A stretch of DNA of 64,000 nt from Liolophura sinensis (GCF_032854445.1 NC_088295.1:79696028-79760027); one strand, 5' to 3'; shown: positions 51,161 to 63,382, counted from the first letter of the stretch. Notes: generated by a model not told the origin, from the letters alone. A program made the numbers and translations.

Positions 51161-52465
51161 ATTGAAAAAGCGTTACACAATAGGCTGGCTTGTTATTGTT
51201 CTTTTGTGTTGGACACAAACTTATACCAATCGGGACAAGTAACCATGTGATATTAGGGTACGCTTAGGACAGATGTCACTTTCACTCAATGACCGAACCT
51301 TTGTCACAAAACGGTTAAAATTTGCAAGTTCTCAAGACCTCACTATACATTATCTTCATAATCGTATAGAATCATCATCCAGGTCTTGAGCAATAATAAT
51401 TATCTTGAAAAATACCAATAATGAGCGAAATTTCATCATGCACCTCTCTGAGCATTTTGTTCAGAATTTTGTATATACATGTAAGCTAGTTTAAAGCTTT
51501 ACATCTAAGTACAAGCAAACAAACTCTTTAATGGTTCAGTAGAAATAAATGCATGCATTAATTGCTGAGCTTATCCCTTTATGTACACCACTGATAAAAT
51601 CCTGGTGTTTATACTGGTTTCCTTTGGTGAATGTAATTCAACATTTCAATGGATTTAAAATTCCATTTTAAAAGAGGCCTCCGAAGTGAAAAAACTATAC
51701 CAACTGAGTTTTGAATATTTGCCATGTAACATATTAGTGTTAGTGTTTTTATATTTTCTTAATGCCTTTCTGGGTTCTGTTCAGTCGACTACTTTGCCAA
51801 ATGTTTAAATCTAATCACCGTCTAAATATTAGCAAATGTAGGGTGTAGAAACCACAGCACCCACAGTATGCATTTTTGTACAGTATACAGGTGCACTCAT
51901 GCTTCATTGAGCGGTACGTGTTGATGTGCATGAAGACCAATGTATTTCAAGCACCAGTTGAATTTCTGATATCTATCACAGGAAATGTCTTGTCAAGTTT
52001 TTTGCGACCTTCCGATGTAGGGTTAGAACTTCATATTGTTTACCAGTAGTCCTTGTCGTTTGTATGGTTTATTCCGTCTTTGACACGGAGCTGTGCGCCC
52101 GCAATCGCACCATGCTAAAATCATAATTAATTCTCCGAGAGTCTATTGTTATGATAATAGTGGGCTTAGTCAGACCAATCCACAGCCCAGCCAATCAGCA
52201 GTCGCGGGGAAGAGGGTGGAGATGATAGACGATAAGATCTATCACACCAGCTGTCCAGCCTTAACGAGTCAAACCTTTTGTACCGGCAACCGGAACTAAA
52301 GGGGTCTTAGTGCTGGTGCACTGGAGTGTCTGAGAAATTGTAGAAATTGAACAATACTTGTTGTTCATCACATTGCTTAGCTCGTTTTGCACACATGATT
52401 CACTCATTGTTTTCTGGTTTATTCGTAACTTCACGATGCCTTTGATTAACCAATTAAGCAAGTAG

Positions 52466-52515
52466 CTGATTTATTTATTTATTTATTTGATTGGTGTTAC
52501 CAGAGGAAACCCACG
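52466..52515 (-). repeat. SINE tail fragment
   Basis: TTTATTTATTTATTTATTTG followed by ATTGGTGTTACC and GAGGAAACCCACGACTA, the reverse complement of SINE tail pieces with the middle of the tail deleted. Confidence 0.6.
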
Positions 52516-52619
52516 ACTAACTGGTATTAATTCACTTTTCATTTTCTTGATTAATTGCCTCAGTGATATGAAGGTATACATATATTATATGATTCGCTAA
52601 ATTCCATGATACAATGTAT

Positions 52620-53420
52620 TTACGTTTACATATGAAGCGTTACGTCTTTGGTGACATTTCCACAATTGGCTATCGTGGTGGTTTCATGCAGGTATACATT
52701 TATTTTTATTGATGTTTTAAGTCGTACTCAAGAATACTTCATGTGACCAGCATTATGGTGGGAAGAAACCCACGACCATCCGCAAGCTGCTGTCAGACAT
52801 TCCCACGTATGGCCGCAGAGGAAGGCAGCACGAGATGGACTTGAACTCACAGCGACCGCATTGATGAGGAGGCCCCTGGGTCATTGCGTCGCACTGGCGT
52901 GCTAAACAGTCACGGAGGCCCCTATGTGCACGTAGGCTAGAGCGTTAAATCTGTAGCGGCATTCCCACCACTGGCCTTCCATGGTAGTTACGTTTACACG
53001 TTCAGCGTTACGCCCATGGCAACATTTGCACAACTGGCCATGATGGTGGTCATGTGCACGCAGGTTAGAGCGTTGCTTCTGTAGCGGTATTTGCACCAAT
53101 GACTGCCTTGATAGTTACGTTTGTACGTATTACTCCATGGAAACTATTTTCACTATGATAGTTTATGATAGTGTCGGCATTCCCACCTCTATCTGCCATG
53201 GTAGGTACGCTTGCACGTATAGCGTTACGTCTATGGCAACATATGCACAACTGCTATCATGGTTGTTGCGTGCTCGTAACGTTTCGTCCTTAGTGACAAT
53301 TATATTCCATGTAGTTACATGATCGTAGCGTTACCTGTATGGTGACATGCGCACCACTGCATGGCGTAGTTACCTACCATTATAACGTTAGGCTAACATA
53401 TACACCACTATCTGGCGATG
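52620..53420. repeat. Degenerate about 63-bp tandem repeat array, interrupted by a SINE
   Basis: The words GTTACGT(T/C)TA, AGCGTTACG, ATGGCAACAT(T/A)TGCACAACTG and CCATG(G)TAG recur every 60-65 bp, for example around 52620, 52925, 52985, 53045, 53112, 53205, 53265 and 53315. Units are strongly diverged, so the array is old. It is split at 52708-52923 by a near full-length SINE on the minus strand. Confidence 0.75.
52708..52923 (-). repeat. tRNA-derived SINE inserted in the 63-bp array
   Basis: Reverse-complement copy from GTCGTACTCAAGAATACTTC (tail) through CCAGCATTATGGTGGGAAGA and CCCACGACCATCCGCAAGC to ACTTGAACTCACAGCGACCG (B box) and GGCGTGCTAAACAGTCACGG (A box side). Some 3' body bases are deleted. 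Flanked on both sides by the same degenerate tandem repeat. Confidence 0.9.
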
Positions 53421-54828
53421 TTATGATGTAAAAAGAGTTCATTGTCAAAAATATGTCATGGATTATATATTTGTTTGTACGAAACTTGATAGTACATATA
53501 TTGTACAGCAGGATGCCAATGAAAAGTCCTTTAAAAAAATTGCCAAATGTACTGTTTATTAAATGAAGTTTAGATTCCAGGAATTGTTTCGTTTTTCACG
53601 CTGCATAGCTGAATGAGTAAATATTTTAACACAGTTATACTCTTTAATCAATTTGAAAACTGACATTTGAACTGAAGCTGATATTATTTCTAATTTTCAT
53701 CCCCAGTGCTAGGGGTAATAATTGATAAAACCGCTTTATTCCGTCGGTCATTTGTTACTACGAATTCCTCTGACGATTTGGAAAATATCTGGAATTCTAT
53801 ACCATATTTACATTAATCAATAAACTGTGAATGACAGTATGAGGGCTTCTGATAAACTAAGGCTTTATCGTTATGCAAAGGGAGAGCAGAGCCATCTAAT
53901 ACAAGAGCTGGATCTGTATTCCAGCAGAATTTATTTCTTCATTTGACGAGATACGCGATGAGAAATTTCATATGAGACAAGATGAATTTGCTAAAGTGTG
54001 TCTAAATTAGCCGCTTTATAGAATTTCCATACGTTTGGAGAATTCAATATCCTCTGTCGAAATGGACACATTTTCTCCAGTGTGATTCATCGAGTTGATG
54101 CAAAATCAATTAGGGACAGCAAATAAAATGGGACATAACGGGGAATTTATACCGACAGAATCAAGCCTTCTGACAAGGTTCATAAAACTGCCTCACATCT
54201 AACGGCTGGTGTCAGCTTAATGAAAACAAGCCGTGATGAACATTATAACCATCACACGACTGAGATGACATGAAATGAACATCATTGCATACGTCACGAG
54301 GGTTATTGAGGATATAGGTGTTGAATTTTATCACTTAAGCCGTAGAATTATATACGTATACCTATGTAAGCTTGTCTACTTACATTTACAGTGTTATAAG
54401 TCATGTTATAAGTCATGTATTACTAAACCCTTGTTTCAGTTAGGTAAAAAATTAACCTCATAAGTAGAGCGAGGGTGCGCAGCACGTAATGTAAAGAGTC
54501 ATTAAAAGGTTAATAAATAATATGGAGAAATTCAAGAAAGGAAAGAACTTTTATAGTGTCTTCCAATTTTTACAAAATGCCGAAATGGGAGTTGCAGTTT
54601 GTAATAGTTTATTACAAAAAGCCACTATCAGAGTAAGTTTTTGTAATAATTATTTCCATTTGCGTTTTTATTACAAATTGCGTTGTTAAAAACATATAAC
54701 ACTTTATCTCATTACAGCAGGACATGGGCCTATACTGCAAGAAACCTTTGGAAAGTATTTGTTTATTTATTTATTTACATATTTGTTTGTTTGGTTGTTT
54801 ATTTACTTATTTGTTTGTTTATGTATTT
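53421..54828. other. Intergenic DNA
   Basis: No gene. A composition-shifted block at 53840-54260 (separate entry), a 12-bp inverted repeat TTATTACAAAAA/TTTTTGTAATAA at 54608-54649, and a (TTTG/TTTA)n stretch at 54762-54832 leading into a SINE. Otherwise AT-rich. Confidence 0.5.
53840..54260. promoter_or_regulatory. Candidate regulatory block
   Basis: Continuous non-repetitive DNA with an octamer-like TTATGCAAAG near 53871, AAATCAATTAGGGAC near 54102, CTAAATTAGCC near 54003 and AGATGACATG near 54262. The density of homeodomain/POU-type sites and lack of repeats resemble a developmental conserved non-coding element. Not testable here. Confidence 0.25.
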
Positions 54829-55055
54829 ATGCGTGGCGAGGCGGTTAGTACGCCACCGCAATGAACCAGGAGCCAGTGTGAGTTCAAATCCAGCTCATGT
54901 GCCTTCCTCACGGGTCGCACGTAGGAAGGCCTTCCAGCAACTTGCCGATGGTCCTGCTTTTCCTCAGGGCTCTGCCCGGTTTTCTCCCCACCATAATGCA
55001 TTGAAACATGTGAAATATTCTTGAGTACGCCGTAAAACACCAATAAATAAATAAA
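54829..55055 (+). repeat. tRNA-derived SINE
   Basis: TGGCGAGGCGGTTAGTACGCC (A box side), AGTTCAAATCCAGCTCATG (B box), GGAAGGCCTTCCAGCAACTT, TTCTCCCCACCATAATGC, GTGAAATATTCTTGAGTACG, CCGTAAAACACCAATAAATA. Small deletions in the head. Minus-strand open frame over it is not a gene. Confidence 0.92.
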
Positions 55056-58000
55056 GGTATTTACTTATTTATTTCACTGGTGCTTAACGCCGTCTTCAAA
55101 CACTTATTTAATCATCAATCGTTTGTGCAAGGCTTTTATTCCCGGTGAAAATTTTGTCCAAACAATCAGGAATTATATACTAAAAATTGCATTTGTGTTT
55201 GATTATAAACACACCTGCCTGAGTACTAGGATGATCAGTTCATATTTATTGAATATCCCAGCATGACCTCGTGACACACACATAAAACGTCAAATGAATG
55301 GACCTGTAAGCGCACACTGAAATTAATTATACACGTACACAGCGAGTATAATGTTGCAGTACGATATTTCGTCCACCTACTAATATAAGTTAAATGCGTC
55401 TACCTTCGTCAAAGTCAAGTTCAACAATTCTGAGGGTATATCTATATAAAGCCTCATTTCAATGATTTCTTAACTACGAACAAAGAACGTGTGATTCATA
55501 GTGCATGGTTTGTGTTATTTAGATGTCTTATTTTGCCACAAGCAGCATTACTTAGGCTTGATCAGATCGCAATAAACACAGCCAGATATATCTTGGGATA
55601 TCTTTATACTTCAAAAAAAAAAAACGAATACAAAACGTTTTATTACTCAGAAAATGTAGAGTATTCAACCCATACCCCAGAATGTATATTCTCTTGCTAA
55701 TTTTATGTAAGATCTCTCTTCACTTCAAGGTGACGTCTATTGATTGTGACATGTCAGCCTTGAGCGAATAACGGTTCAGTGAAATACTTAGGCGACTATT
55801 TATTTAAAAGAGCGTCAATCCTAAAGGGCTATTGAAGTTAATGTCTGGCTAATTTAGATGTTATTCAAAATTCTAAATTCCACTGGCTACTCGTTGGTTT
55901 CAAATAAAGGAATAAAATTGACGAATTAATTTGCGGTTGTAGGAATGCAATTCTTTTCTATCGGTATCCTACAGAAGCTGTAGAAAAAAATCGCTCAGGC
56001 TTAAATTATCACTTCGTTTCAGAGTGTATTTAAGACATTACAGCTAGTCCTACAATGTTTTCAAAACAAAGTGGCTTGATTAACTCATCGATTGATTGAT
56101 AGAGTGATTAGTTAAAGTATACGTTCCACAATAGCAGTGCAAGTAGACAACTTCGTCTCTATAAACCACTGTAATTAATATTTAGTTCGCATGCAAGAAC
56201 ACGTTGCGGTTGGCTAGTTGTACTCTCTTTATGTACATGTATACAGTTTCTGGCGACCTAGCATACCGTCGAACTGATGCCATGTCTTGAGGCTCCTTAT
56301 TCGCATTAAGAAGACCGAGTATAACCTGTTTAAAATACGGACCAGTTAAGCAAGGAGAATCCCATATAGCGCATGCGCGCACCAACAGTTGTCAACAAAA
56401 GATTAAAGTACAAAGATCAGTAATTGCCAATTTGTTATAAACTGTGTAACAGCCCTCACTCCCAACCCCATCCCCGCTTCCTCAAATCAACTAATTTTGA
56501 CCGAAATTAATCAACGAACCAGTAACATCTTCTCGTCTCGGGATTGGCTCTTTTGTGTATACAACGTAGGTAAGACTTGTCATTCAGGGGCAGCAGCCGA
56601 GGTGTCAGTGGGAGAGCTTTTCAATGACGCTTGCGCAAGTCGAATCCGAGCCTCAACAGCTCGTGTTATATACAGACATAGGGCCAGGTTTTGTGGGTCA
56701 CTCCCTGCACACAGTCTGTGTTTAAGGGATACGCATGGGTGTTAAAACATTAGGAAACAACCAGTTATCCAGAACTTTTTGTGTAGTTAGTCTGCAATAA
56801 AACTGGATATCAGTGAATTTGCTCATCGGATATACGCCTGTTATAGGCCTATTATAGGCAAATTGGGTCACACTACAGGAAACTATGCCATGTCTCATTA
56901 ACTTTTCAATTTATTCAGAAGTTTCCTAAGTTTTCCTTATCTCTTGATAAACATGACAAGTAATATCACCCCCTAATACGTGTTACAACACAGGACCAGT
57001 TCAATGTTGTTGCAAGTGGATTTAAGATATATGAACCTGCACCAAGCAGCTTTTACCAATATCAGTACAGGGGAGATAACTTGCGTAAAACTTGGGACAG
57101 TTCCAATGCCACCTGCGAAGACAACGTCCATAGTTCATCTGCCACCCTTAATGAGCATATATCACACATAATCCATAGAATATAAATGAAAAAGAATGAA
57201 ACTCAGTCATTTGCCAGTTCATGACCTCAGAGACGTGATTTTGTTTTCACGAATTGTACAGGTTTTATTATAAAACTGCACAATTTAAACAACTCAAGCA
57301 AACAATACTTTTTTCTGTGCGTGGGCTTCTTCAGCTGGTTAACAGAACCGACAGGGAGAAATCATTAATGAAAACCACAACATTTTGAAAAAATGTAAAA
57401 ACGTATCTGATGCAGACGATTTTCTGGGCTGTGTAGGTTTCATGTCGCGAGGGATGAGGTTGATGACGAACCACGTGACCTCATGGCATTATTCACAGGA
57501 CTGCGGGAGGTAAAGTCGGGGTTTATCACTGCTGACAACATTATAATAGATATTGAGAATGATGAATTGAACATCACCCACACACGCTTATTTCTTACAC
57601 AAGAACATATTATGTTCGTTATCTTTTGTAATGCTTTACACAATTAAACCACATAAATATTTAAGTAAACGCACCACCACCATGACTGACTCGACTGCGG
57701 CTAACAGTCCGGCAGTTATCCGGTGTGTGTCTGCGTGGTGGAGGGCGGCGAGTTGACTTCTGACATTCCAGTCTCCTCCACCCGTTACCTCACCACCGCC
57801 GCCTAAGTGAAAAAACATTGATTAATGTTGATCTAGATGTTGAGAATAAATAGTAAATTTATTATTAACATCACTTTGTTTTGGTCGTGTCGGTTTCTGC
57901 ACAGTGAACATTCATAACATTTTAAACGCTTTATTTTCGTATATCAGGTATGGACATGACGTTTGTTTTACACCTAAATGGAAGCGATTTTTGAACAAAA

Positions 58001-59179
58001 AGCTTTCATATCCCCTAAATGCATGCTACGCTAAATTATAAACTTCAATGTTGCTGGACTTTAAAGCAGCCATATGTGCCCTGCACCATTTGGGTTTCCA
58101 AACAAAGAAAGCAGAAGAAATCACTTTTTCCCATGCACTGAACACCCGATAAACCTGAGATATGTACATGTTCATGCTACAGACTGCATCAGAACTATAT
58201 GCAGACAGTACCATGCAGGTGCAGCGCAGGTGTCGTGTTGTGTTCCGTGGTGTTATATCGGAACTCAGCCTACTTTTATAAATCTGAATGTAGAATTAGT
58301 TTTTCGCAACGTTCCTCGTAAATCATTTTGCCCTGTTATGTTATATATACAGCCTACACACAATGAAGGGAAGGACTCAAAATTTTTATAAGGCGCCTTT
58401 ATTGCAATTATGAAACGAATATACACGCCAAGGCTTTCAGCTAACCGTCTCAACAAAAAGAGGAAACAAATTTAATTCGCTTTTATTACAAATATAAAGT
58501 TATATTATAAGCTAACCGTCTCAACACATGTAAAATTTATTAACACCCAAATGTCCAAAATATTCCTATGGATTTCAATCAAAGTTATAAAGCAAAGGCT
58601 ATAAGCGTTATATAGGTGCACGTATCTTCTCCCTCTATACCTAAACTTAGGCCATATACAAATAACGAAATATTAAATACATCCACATCACCAAGCTGCA
58701 AGTGTGGAGTTGGCAATTGGGTTCCGAATACCCAGACAGAAAATTTAAAAATTAACGACTTCGTTACTGTTATCTTTCAATAAGTTGACTTGAATTTCGG
58801 ATTTTGACACTTTGAAGATGCATGCTTTCAACTGCAGCCAATTCCGTTATCCTAAATGTTTGAATCGTAAGGTATTCTTTCATTAAAATTTGATTTTTGG
58901 AGGAATAAATCGTATCAAACGGCACTGCATTTTGCAGGGCAGACCTAACGGTTTTTCCATATTTGTTAATGCATTCATAATGCGAACTGCCCACCTACCT
59001 AGCGAGATTGCCCACGGTTAACTGTACTCGGCAAACCACAATCGCAACCATGTACTTCACTCTATGTTAACCACAATACCACCCATGCATCTTACGCACA
59101 AACCCACTTTGTCTACACGTAGGTCAGCCGTAGACACTTTCATATAAAGATGTGCGGTAAGTTTGCCTCACTTTACATA
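55056..59179. other. Gene desert, part 3
   Basis: No convincing complete gene. A partial SINE tail-like motif in reverse (TTTATTTCACTGGTGCTTAA) starts it. Promoter-like sequence at 56365-56600 and a possible exon at 56994-57185 are discussed as a finding. Overlapping open frames on both strands at 58026-58391 have no recognisable domain. Remaining DNA is AT-rich. Confidence 0.5.
56365..56600. promoter_or_regulatory. Candidate promoter with NRF1-type site and CCAAT box
   Basis: A perfect NRF1-like palindrome GCGCATGCGC at 56369-56378 and an inverted CCAAT box (ATTGG, 56543-56547) occur within 180 bp, followed by CpG-containing sequence (CGCTTGCGCAAGTCG near 56627). This combination is typical of TATA-less housekeeping promoters. 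No secure gene has been found on either side, so the call is tentative. Confidence 0.25.
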
Positions 59180-59400
59180 TGACCGATGGATTAGCACGCC
59201 AGCACGTCGCAATGGCCCAGGAGCCTCCCGCCAATGCGGTCGCTGGGAGTTCAAGTCCAGCTCAAGCTGACTTCCTCTCCGACGTTGGAAGATCTGCTAG
59301 CAGCCTGCGGATGGTCATGAGATTCCCCAGGGCTATGCCAGCTTTCCTCTCACCATAACACTGGCGGCCGTCGAATAAGTGAAATATTTTTGAGTATATA
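59180..59400 (+). repeat. tRNA-derived SINE
   Basis: TGGATTAGCACGCCAGCACG, AGTTCAAGTCCAGCTCAAGC (B box), GCAGCCTGCGGATGGTCATG, CTCACCATAACACTGGCGGC, GTGAAATATTTTTGAGTATA. The distal tail (GTACGGCGTAAAACACC) has been replaced by a short TATA-rich repeat. Confidence 0.9.
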
Positions 59401-59860
59401 TCTTTATATATATACAGGTAGATTATTTTTGTGATGGCTTGAATTAATCTTCGTATAATCTACCTGACGTAAACAATCTATATGAACATCACACCTGGGT
59501 CCCTAAAGATATGTTTGCATGTTTGGTTGAGATTTCCAGCACGATCTCGTGGAAGAGAACGCTAACAGAACTGTATTATAGGTCTTCACGCAACACGAGT
59601 ATATATACTCCATCGCCTAACTGACGTATAATTTTCCCTGTTCGAACGAAGATACAGCTGTGTCGGGCAAGCGGTTTGTCTTTATATGCCGAGGTACCAT
59701 GGTTTCTTCTGGAATCTGTCCCATTTGCTTCAGCTGTAAAACGGCCTAAAACCCCAAAGAATCAAACATATATGTGGTAAGCATTATAACCGTCTATTTT
59801 CAAGAAAGGTCCAGCTCCCACTTCCTAGTTTTTAAACAAAATTACCCATACCTTTACAAC

Positions 59861-60099
59861 CATGCGATAAATCCAGGTTCATGAGAGAAATTACGGATCA
59901 TGTGAGAACTTCAAGTTTATGTGGGAATTTCAGGTTCAAGTTTATGTGGGAATTTCAGGTTCATGAGAGAAATCCAGGTTCATGCGAGAAATTCAGGTTC
60001 ATGAGAGAAATCCAGGTTCATGAGAGAAATCCAGGTTCATGCGAGAAATCCAGGTTCATGCGAGAAATTCAGGTTCATGAGAGAAATTCAAGTTTAAAA
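59861..60099. repeat. 19-bp minisatellite
   Basis: AGGTTCATG(A/C)GAGAAAT(C/T)C repeats at a 19-bp period (59957, 59976, 59995 and onward), with a diverged AAGTTTATGTGGGAATTTC variant at the left. A 75-codon open frame over it is an artefact of a stop-free unit. Confidence 0.92.
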
Positions 60100-61144
60100 C
60101 TATGTTAGTCTTGTTACTCTCCTTGCTTGGTGTTCACTGTATCAGGAGATTTATCAAGTATTGGTTTCTCCGGTGCCATGTAGTAAGAAATGAGCCTGCT
60201 TAGGGTGTCCTATCAGGTGTTAAAATAAACAATACGTAACAGTATTAATCACTATGAAAGAATTGTTAGAATAAGAACTATAACTCGCTTCCATTTTGAA
60301 CAGCCAGTACGGTGCTTTGCGCTATGTACATATATTTTGAAAGGAAGCCTCATTTTGGGATTTAAGTCTAACGCGACTAAACTTTTCATACAGCTGGTTT
60401 CACATACTCATCACAAAACATCGTGAACGTTTCCTAAGACTGTTTCTATGGTTATCTGAAAACAAGACATTTCAGCGTTTTGGTGGCTTCTTCTCAAGGG
60501 AGCCTGAGTGAATGGTGGAATAGCCCACATGTTGAAGGTACTGGTCGGATCTGGTGCACAAGATGTGGACATTCCGTTATAGATTAGGTAACGTATAAAA
60601 CAGACGAAGAAAATTATTAACTTTCTGTGAATATTAGCCAAGCAAAGGATATATAAAGAGATGTCTTCTCGCTTTTATTAATGGCATTTAAGAACAATAA
60701 CAGTGAAGGGGGTTCTTATAGACAGTGTAAAACTCAATACAATACACACCATATCATGTTGAGGTCAGTGGTCATACCCTGTATTATAGGCAATGAGTTC
60801 TGAACACGTCAGCATGCCGGTTTAAATTATGTATTACCCATGTTAATATGCATATTATTGATTACATGGTTCCACTTCATTACAAATGCTTTGAAACGTT
60901 TAAAAGGAAGAGAGGACAATTTTACCCATCTTTGCTAATGGAATACAAACATTGATATGACCTGTAAAGCACATTACTAAGCACATGCGCGTGGAAATAT
61001 TAACCCATCTTTGTTAATGGAATGCAAACACCGATATGACTGGTAAAACAATACTTAGCACATGCGCATGATTCAAAAGCAGAGTTACCGTCTGGCACCA
61101 AATCAGTGTAAGTGTGGTAATCCACTTAAGTATCTACTCATAAT
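60100..61144. other. Downstream flank of the right-end gene
   Basis: Presumed 3' UTR and flank of the minus-strand gene ending at 61145. On the minus strand the first AATAAA downstream of the stop that I see is at 60679-60674. An approximately 79-bp two-copy duplication occupies 60921-61072 (separate entry). No other feature. Confidence 0.45.
60921..61072. repeat. Two-copy 79-bp tandem duplication with NRF1-like motif
   Basis: ACCCATCTTTG(C/T)TAATGGAAT starts at 60924 and again at 61003, each followed by CAAACA(T/C)(T/C)GATATGAC and each ending in a CACATGCGC(G/A)TG motif. The two copies differ at about 10-15% of positions. Confidence 0.88.
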
Positions 61145-61653
61145 TTAATACAGCTCAATTCCGTCCTCAGACGAAATCAGCTGGCTGGAGTCCTCTGGGT
61201 CTAAAGGGATATCCACACAATTGATTAGCTTATACTTGGCCAGGAAGTGAAGAAGCCAGATGTGTTCCAGCTTAAACTCGGGATACACAGATCTGAATAT
61301 TGGCACAGCATTCTCCCGTAGCTGATGAACACTGACCATACCAGAATGTGTATATGCGTCTCTCAGCCAGGTGGCCACATCTCGCTCAGCTTTGATCACA
61401 TTCTCAAGCAACTCCGGCCTGTTGACCAGACCAGTGTACGGACAAGACTTCACAACTCGCGTTGTCCAGCGTTGCACATTGGATTTGGCTATATCGAATT
61501 CAATCATGGCGGATTTCGGTCCCATCTTCAGAGAATGGCCGACAACGGCTAATTTGAATTCCCGGGAGTAGTTTCTCACCACTCTGGTCTTCTTTTGTGG
61601 GCAGTGCATTTTACGATGGACTTTCCACTTGGCCTTGGCCTTGGAACTTTTGA
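61145..61653 (-). CDS. Terminal exon of a CENP-B/pogo-type helix-turn-helix protein
   Basis: Minus-strand last coding exon: acceptor CTGTTTTTCATCTCAG then 168 residues and a TAA at 61147-61145. It opens in phase 1. After a Lys-rich stretch (KSSKAKAKWKVHRK), residues near 28-64 of the exon (61570-61460) read NYSREFKLAVVGHSLKMG ... AKSNVQRWTTRV, the shape of a psq-like/Brinker-type HTH. About 61393-61223 (KAERDVATWLRDAYTHSG ... FKLEHIWLLHFLAKYKLI) matches the layout of the CENP-B-type HTH: acidic start, W-L, a Val-Ser turn, F-K and a final W-L-L-x-x-F-L-x-K-Y. This pair is the DNA-binding half of CENP-B, Jerky and Tigger/pogo proteins. The protein ends EDGIELY with no DDE catalytic domain after it. 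A DNA-binding nuclear protein derived from a transposase is the best inference; it could also be a Brinker-like factor. Confidence 0.75.
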
Positions 61654-63382
61654 CTGAGATGAAAAACAGAATAACACATTATATCCTCGTTAAACGGATT
61701 TATTTATTTATTGGATTGGTGTTTTACGCCTTACTCAAGAAGATTTCACTTATACGACGGCGGCCAGCATTATGGTGGGAGGAAACACACGACCATCCGC
61801 AAGTTTTTGACAGACCTTCTCACGTAGGGCCGTGAAAAGTCAGCATGAGATGAACTTGAACTCACAGCGACCACACTGGTGGGAGGCTCCTGGGTTATTA
61901 TGCCGTGCTGGCATGCTACCCCCCTCGGCCTCGGTGTCGATGTCGGCTCGGTGTCCGTTGACTTTGCTTGGGTGCACGATCCATTATTAACGGTGTATAT
62001 ATTGTCTTACATATTACTGCATCAGTGAGGCATGCTTCGGTCTGCTATACATTATATTGCTATAAACGGACACCGTCTTAACATGGCCGAAATAGCGATA
62101 AAAATGACGTTAACCCCCTCCCACTCTCCAGAACAAACACAAAGAAACACTCCACCACAGTTGCCACACTGACGTCACTTATTTGGTATAGGACGTCTTC
62201 GCAAAATGTGTTTGTGTGTGTGTGTACTATAGGAACTAATTATTAACAAAAATGGGTTCATACATTCGCCAGAATCATAAGTATACTTCTTATAATTACT
62301 TGCAATGTAAATAAAGAACAACCATTGCTAGAAGACAGAAGTCACTAAAGTAACCGATAATTCATGACAGCACAACAGTCACTTATCCTCATGGTGTGAT
62401 ACAGAAAACGATGACCCTCGTCTCACAGGTGTAACACATAATACAAGACAGAACAAAATAGTCACTATATTCACGGCGTGATAGAGGAAACGATGACCCT
62501 GGCCTCACAGATCTGATAGATGATACAAGAAGATAGAACATAGTCACTATACTCACGGGGTGAGACAGAAAACGATGACCCTGGTCTCACCGATGTGACA
62601 GATAATACAAGACAGAACAACATTGTCACTATATTCACAAAGTGAGACAGAAAAAGATGATCCTGGCCTCACAGACGCGACAGATAATACAAGACAGAAC
62701 AACATTGTCACCATACTCACGGGATGATACAGAAAACGATGGTCCTGGTCTCACAGACGTGACAGATAATACAAGACAGAACAACATTTTCACTATACCC
62801 ACGGGTGATACATAAAACGATGATCCTGGCCCCACAGACGCGACAGATAATACAAGCCAGAACAACACTGTCACTCTTCTCACGGGGTAATACAGAAAAC
62901 GATGACCCTGGTCTCACCGATGTGACAGATAATACAAGACAGAACAACACAGTCACCATACTCACGGGGTGATAAGGAAAACGATGATCCTGTTCTCACA
63001 GACATGATAGATGATACAAGAAGATAGAACAACATCGTCACTATACTCATGGGGTGATACAGAAAACGATGATCCTGGCCTCAGAGATGTGACAGATAAT
63101 ACAAGACAGAACAACACTGTCACTATACTCATGGGGTGATGCAGGAAACGATGACCCTGGTCTCAGATGTGATAGCTGATACAAGAAGATAGAACAACAT
63201 CGTCACTATACTCATGGGGTGATACAGAAAACGATGATCCTGGCCTCACAGATGTGACAGATAATACAAGACAGAACAACACTGTCACTATACTCATGGG
63301 GTGATGTAGGAAACGATGACCCTGGCCTCACAGATGTGATAGCTGATACAAGAAGATAGAACAACATTGTCACTATACTCAC
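61654..63382 (-). other. Intron of the CENP-B-type gene
   Basis: Donor CCCC|GTGAGTATAG at 63382 and acceptor TTTCATCTCAG ending at 61654, both phase 1, so the joined codon is C+TC (Leu) and the frame is kept. The intron contains a minus-strand SINE (61699-61945), about 400 bp of AT-rich DNA, and a tandem array that runs from about 62370 to and across the donor. The phase agreement between the two independently chosen sites is good support for this intron. Confidence 0.7.
61699..61945 (-). repeat. tRNA-derived SINE in the intron
   Basis: Reverse-complement full-length copy: TTATTTATTTATTGGATTGG tail, TGTTTTACGCCTTACTCAAG, CCAGCATTATGGTGGGAGGA, CACGACCATCCGCAAG, TGAACTTGAACTCACAGCGA (B box), ATGCCGTGCTGGCATGCTA (A box side). 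Same orientation as the host gene. Confidence 0.93.

Larger units (their letters stand above)
44299..52619. other. Gene desert, part 2
   Basis: About 8 kb without a convincing gene. It contains candidate regulatory blocks at 46430-46800, 48900-49200 and 50580-51160, SINE pieces at 48410-48524, 49888-50086 and 52466-52515, and a hairpin-forming stretch at 49104-49147. Open frames at 44508-44696, 47844-48035 and 49445-49648 are short and without domains. The rest is AT-rich and unremarkable. Confidence 0.5.

Noticed and set aside
58026-58391. Overlapping + and - strand frames of 105 and 62 codons, one with a Cys-rich SCCVPWC patch
   Set aside because: No domain can be completed in either strand and neither has a convincing start or splice site.
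62635-62965. Two minus-strand frames of 82 codons with repeated SVTSVRPGSSFSV-like peptides
   Set aside because: Read-through of the 82-bp array. They share the peptide with the real exon end because the unit includes it, but there is no evidence they are exons.
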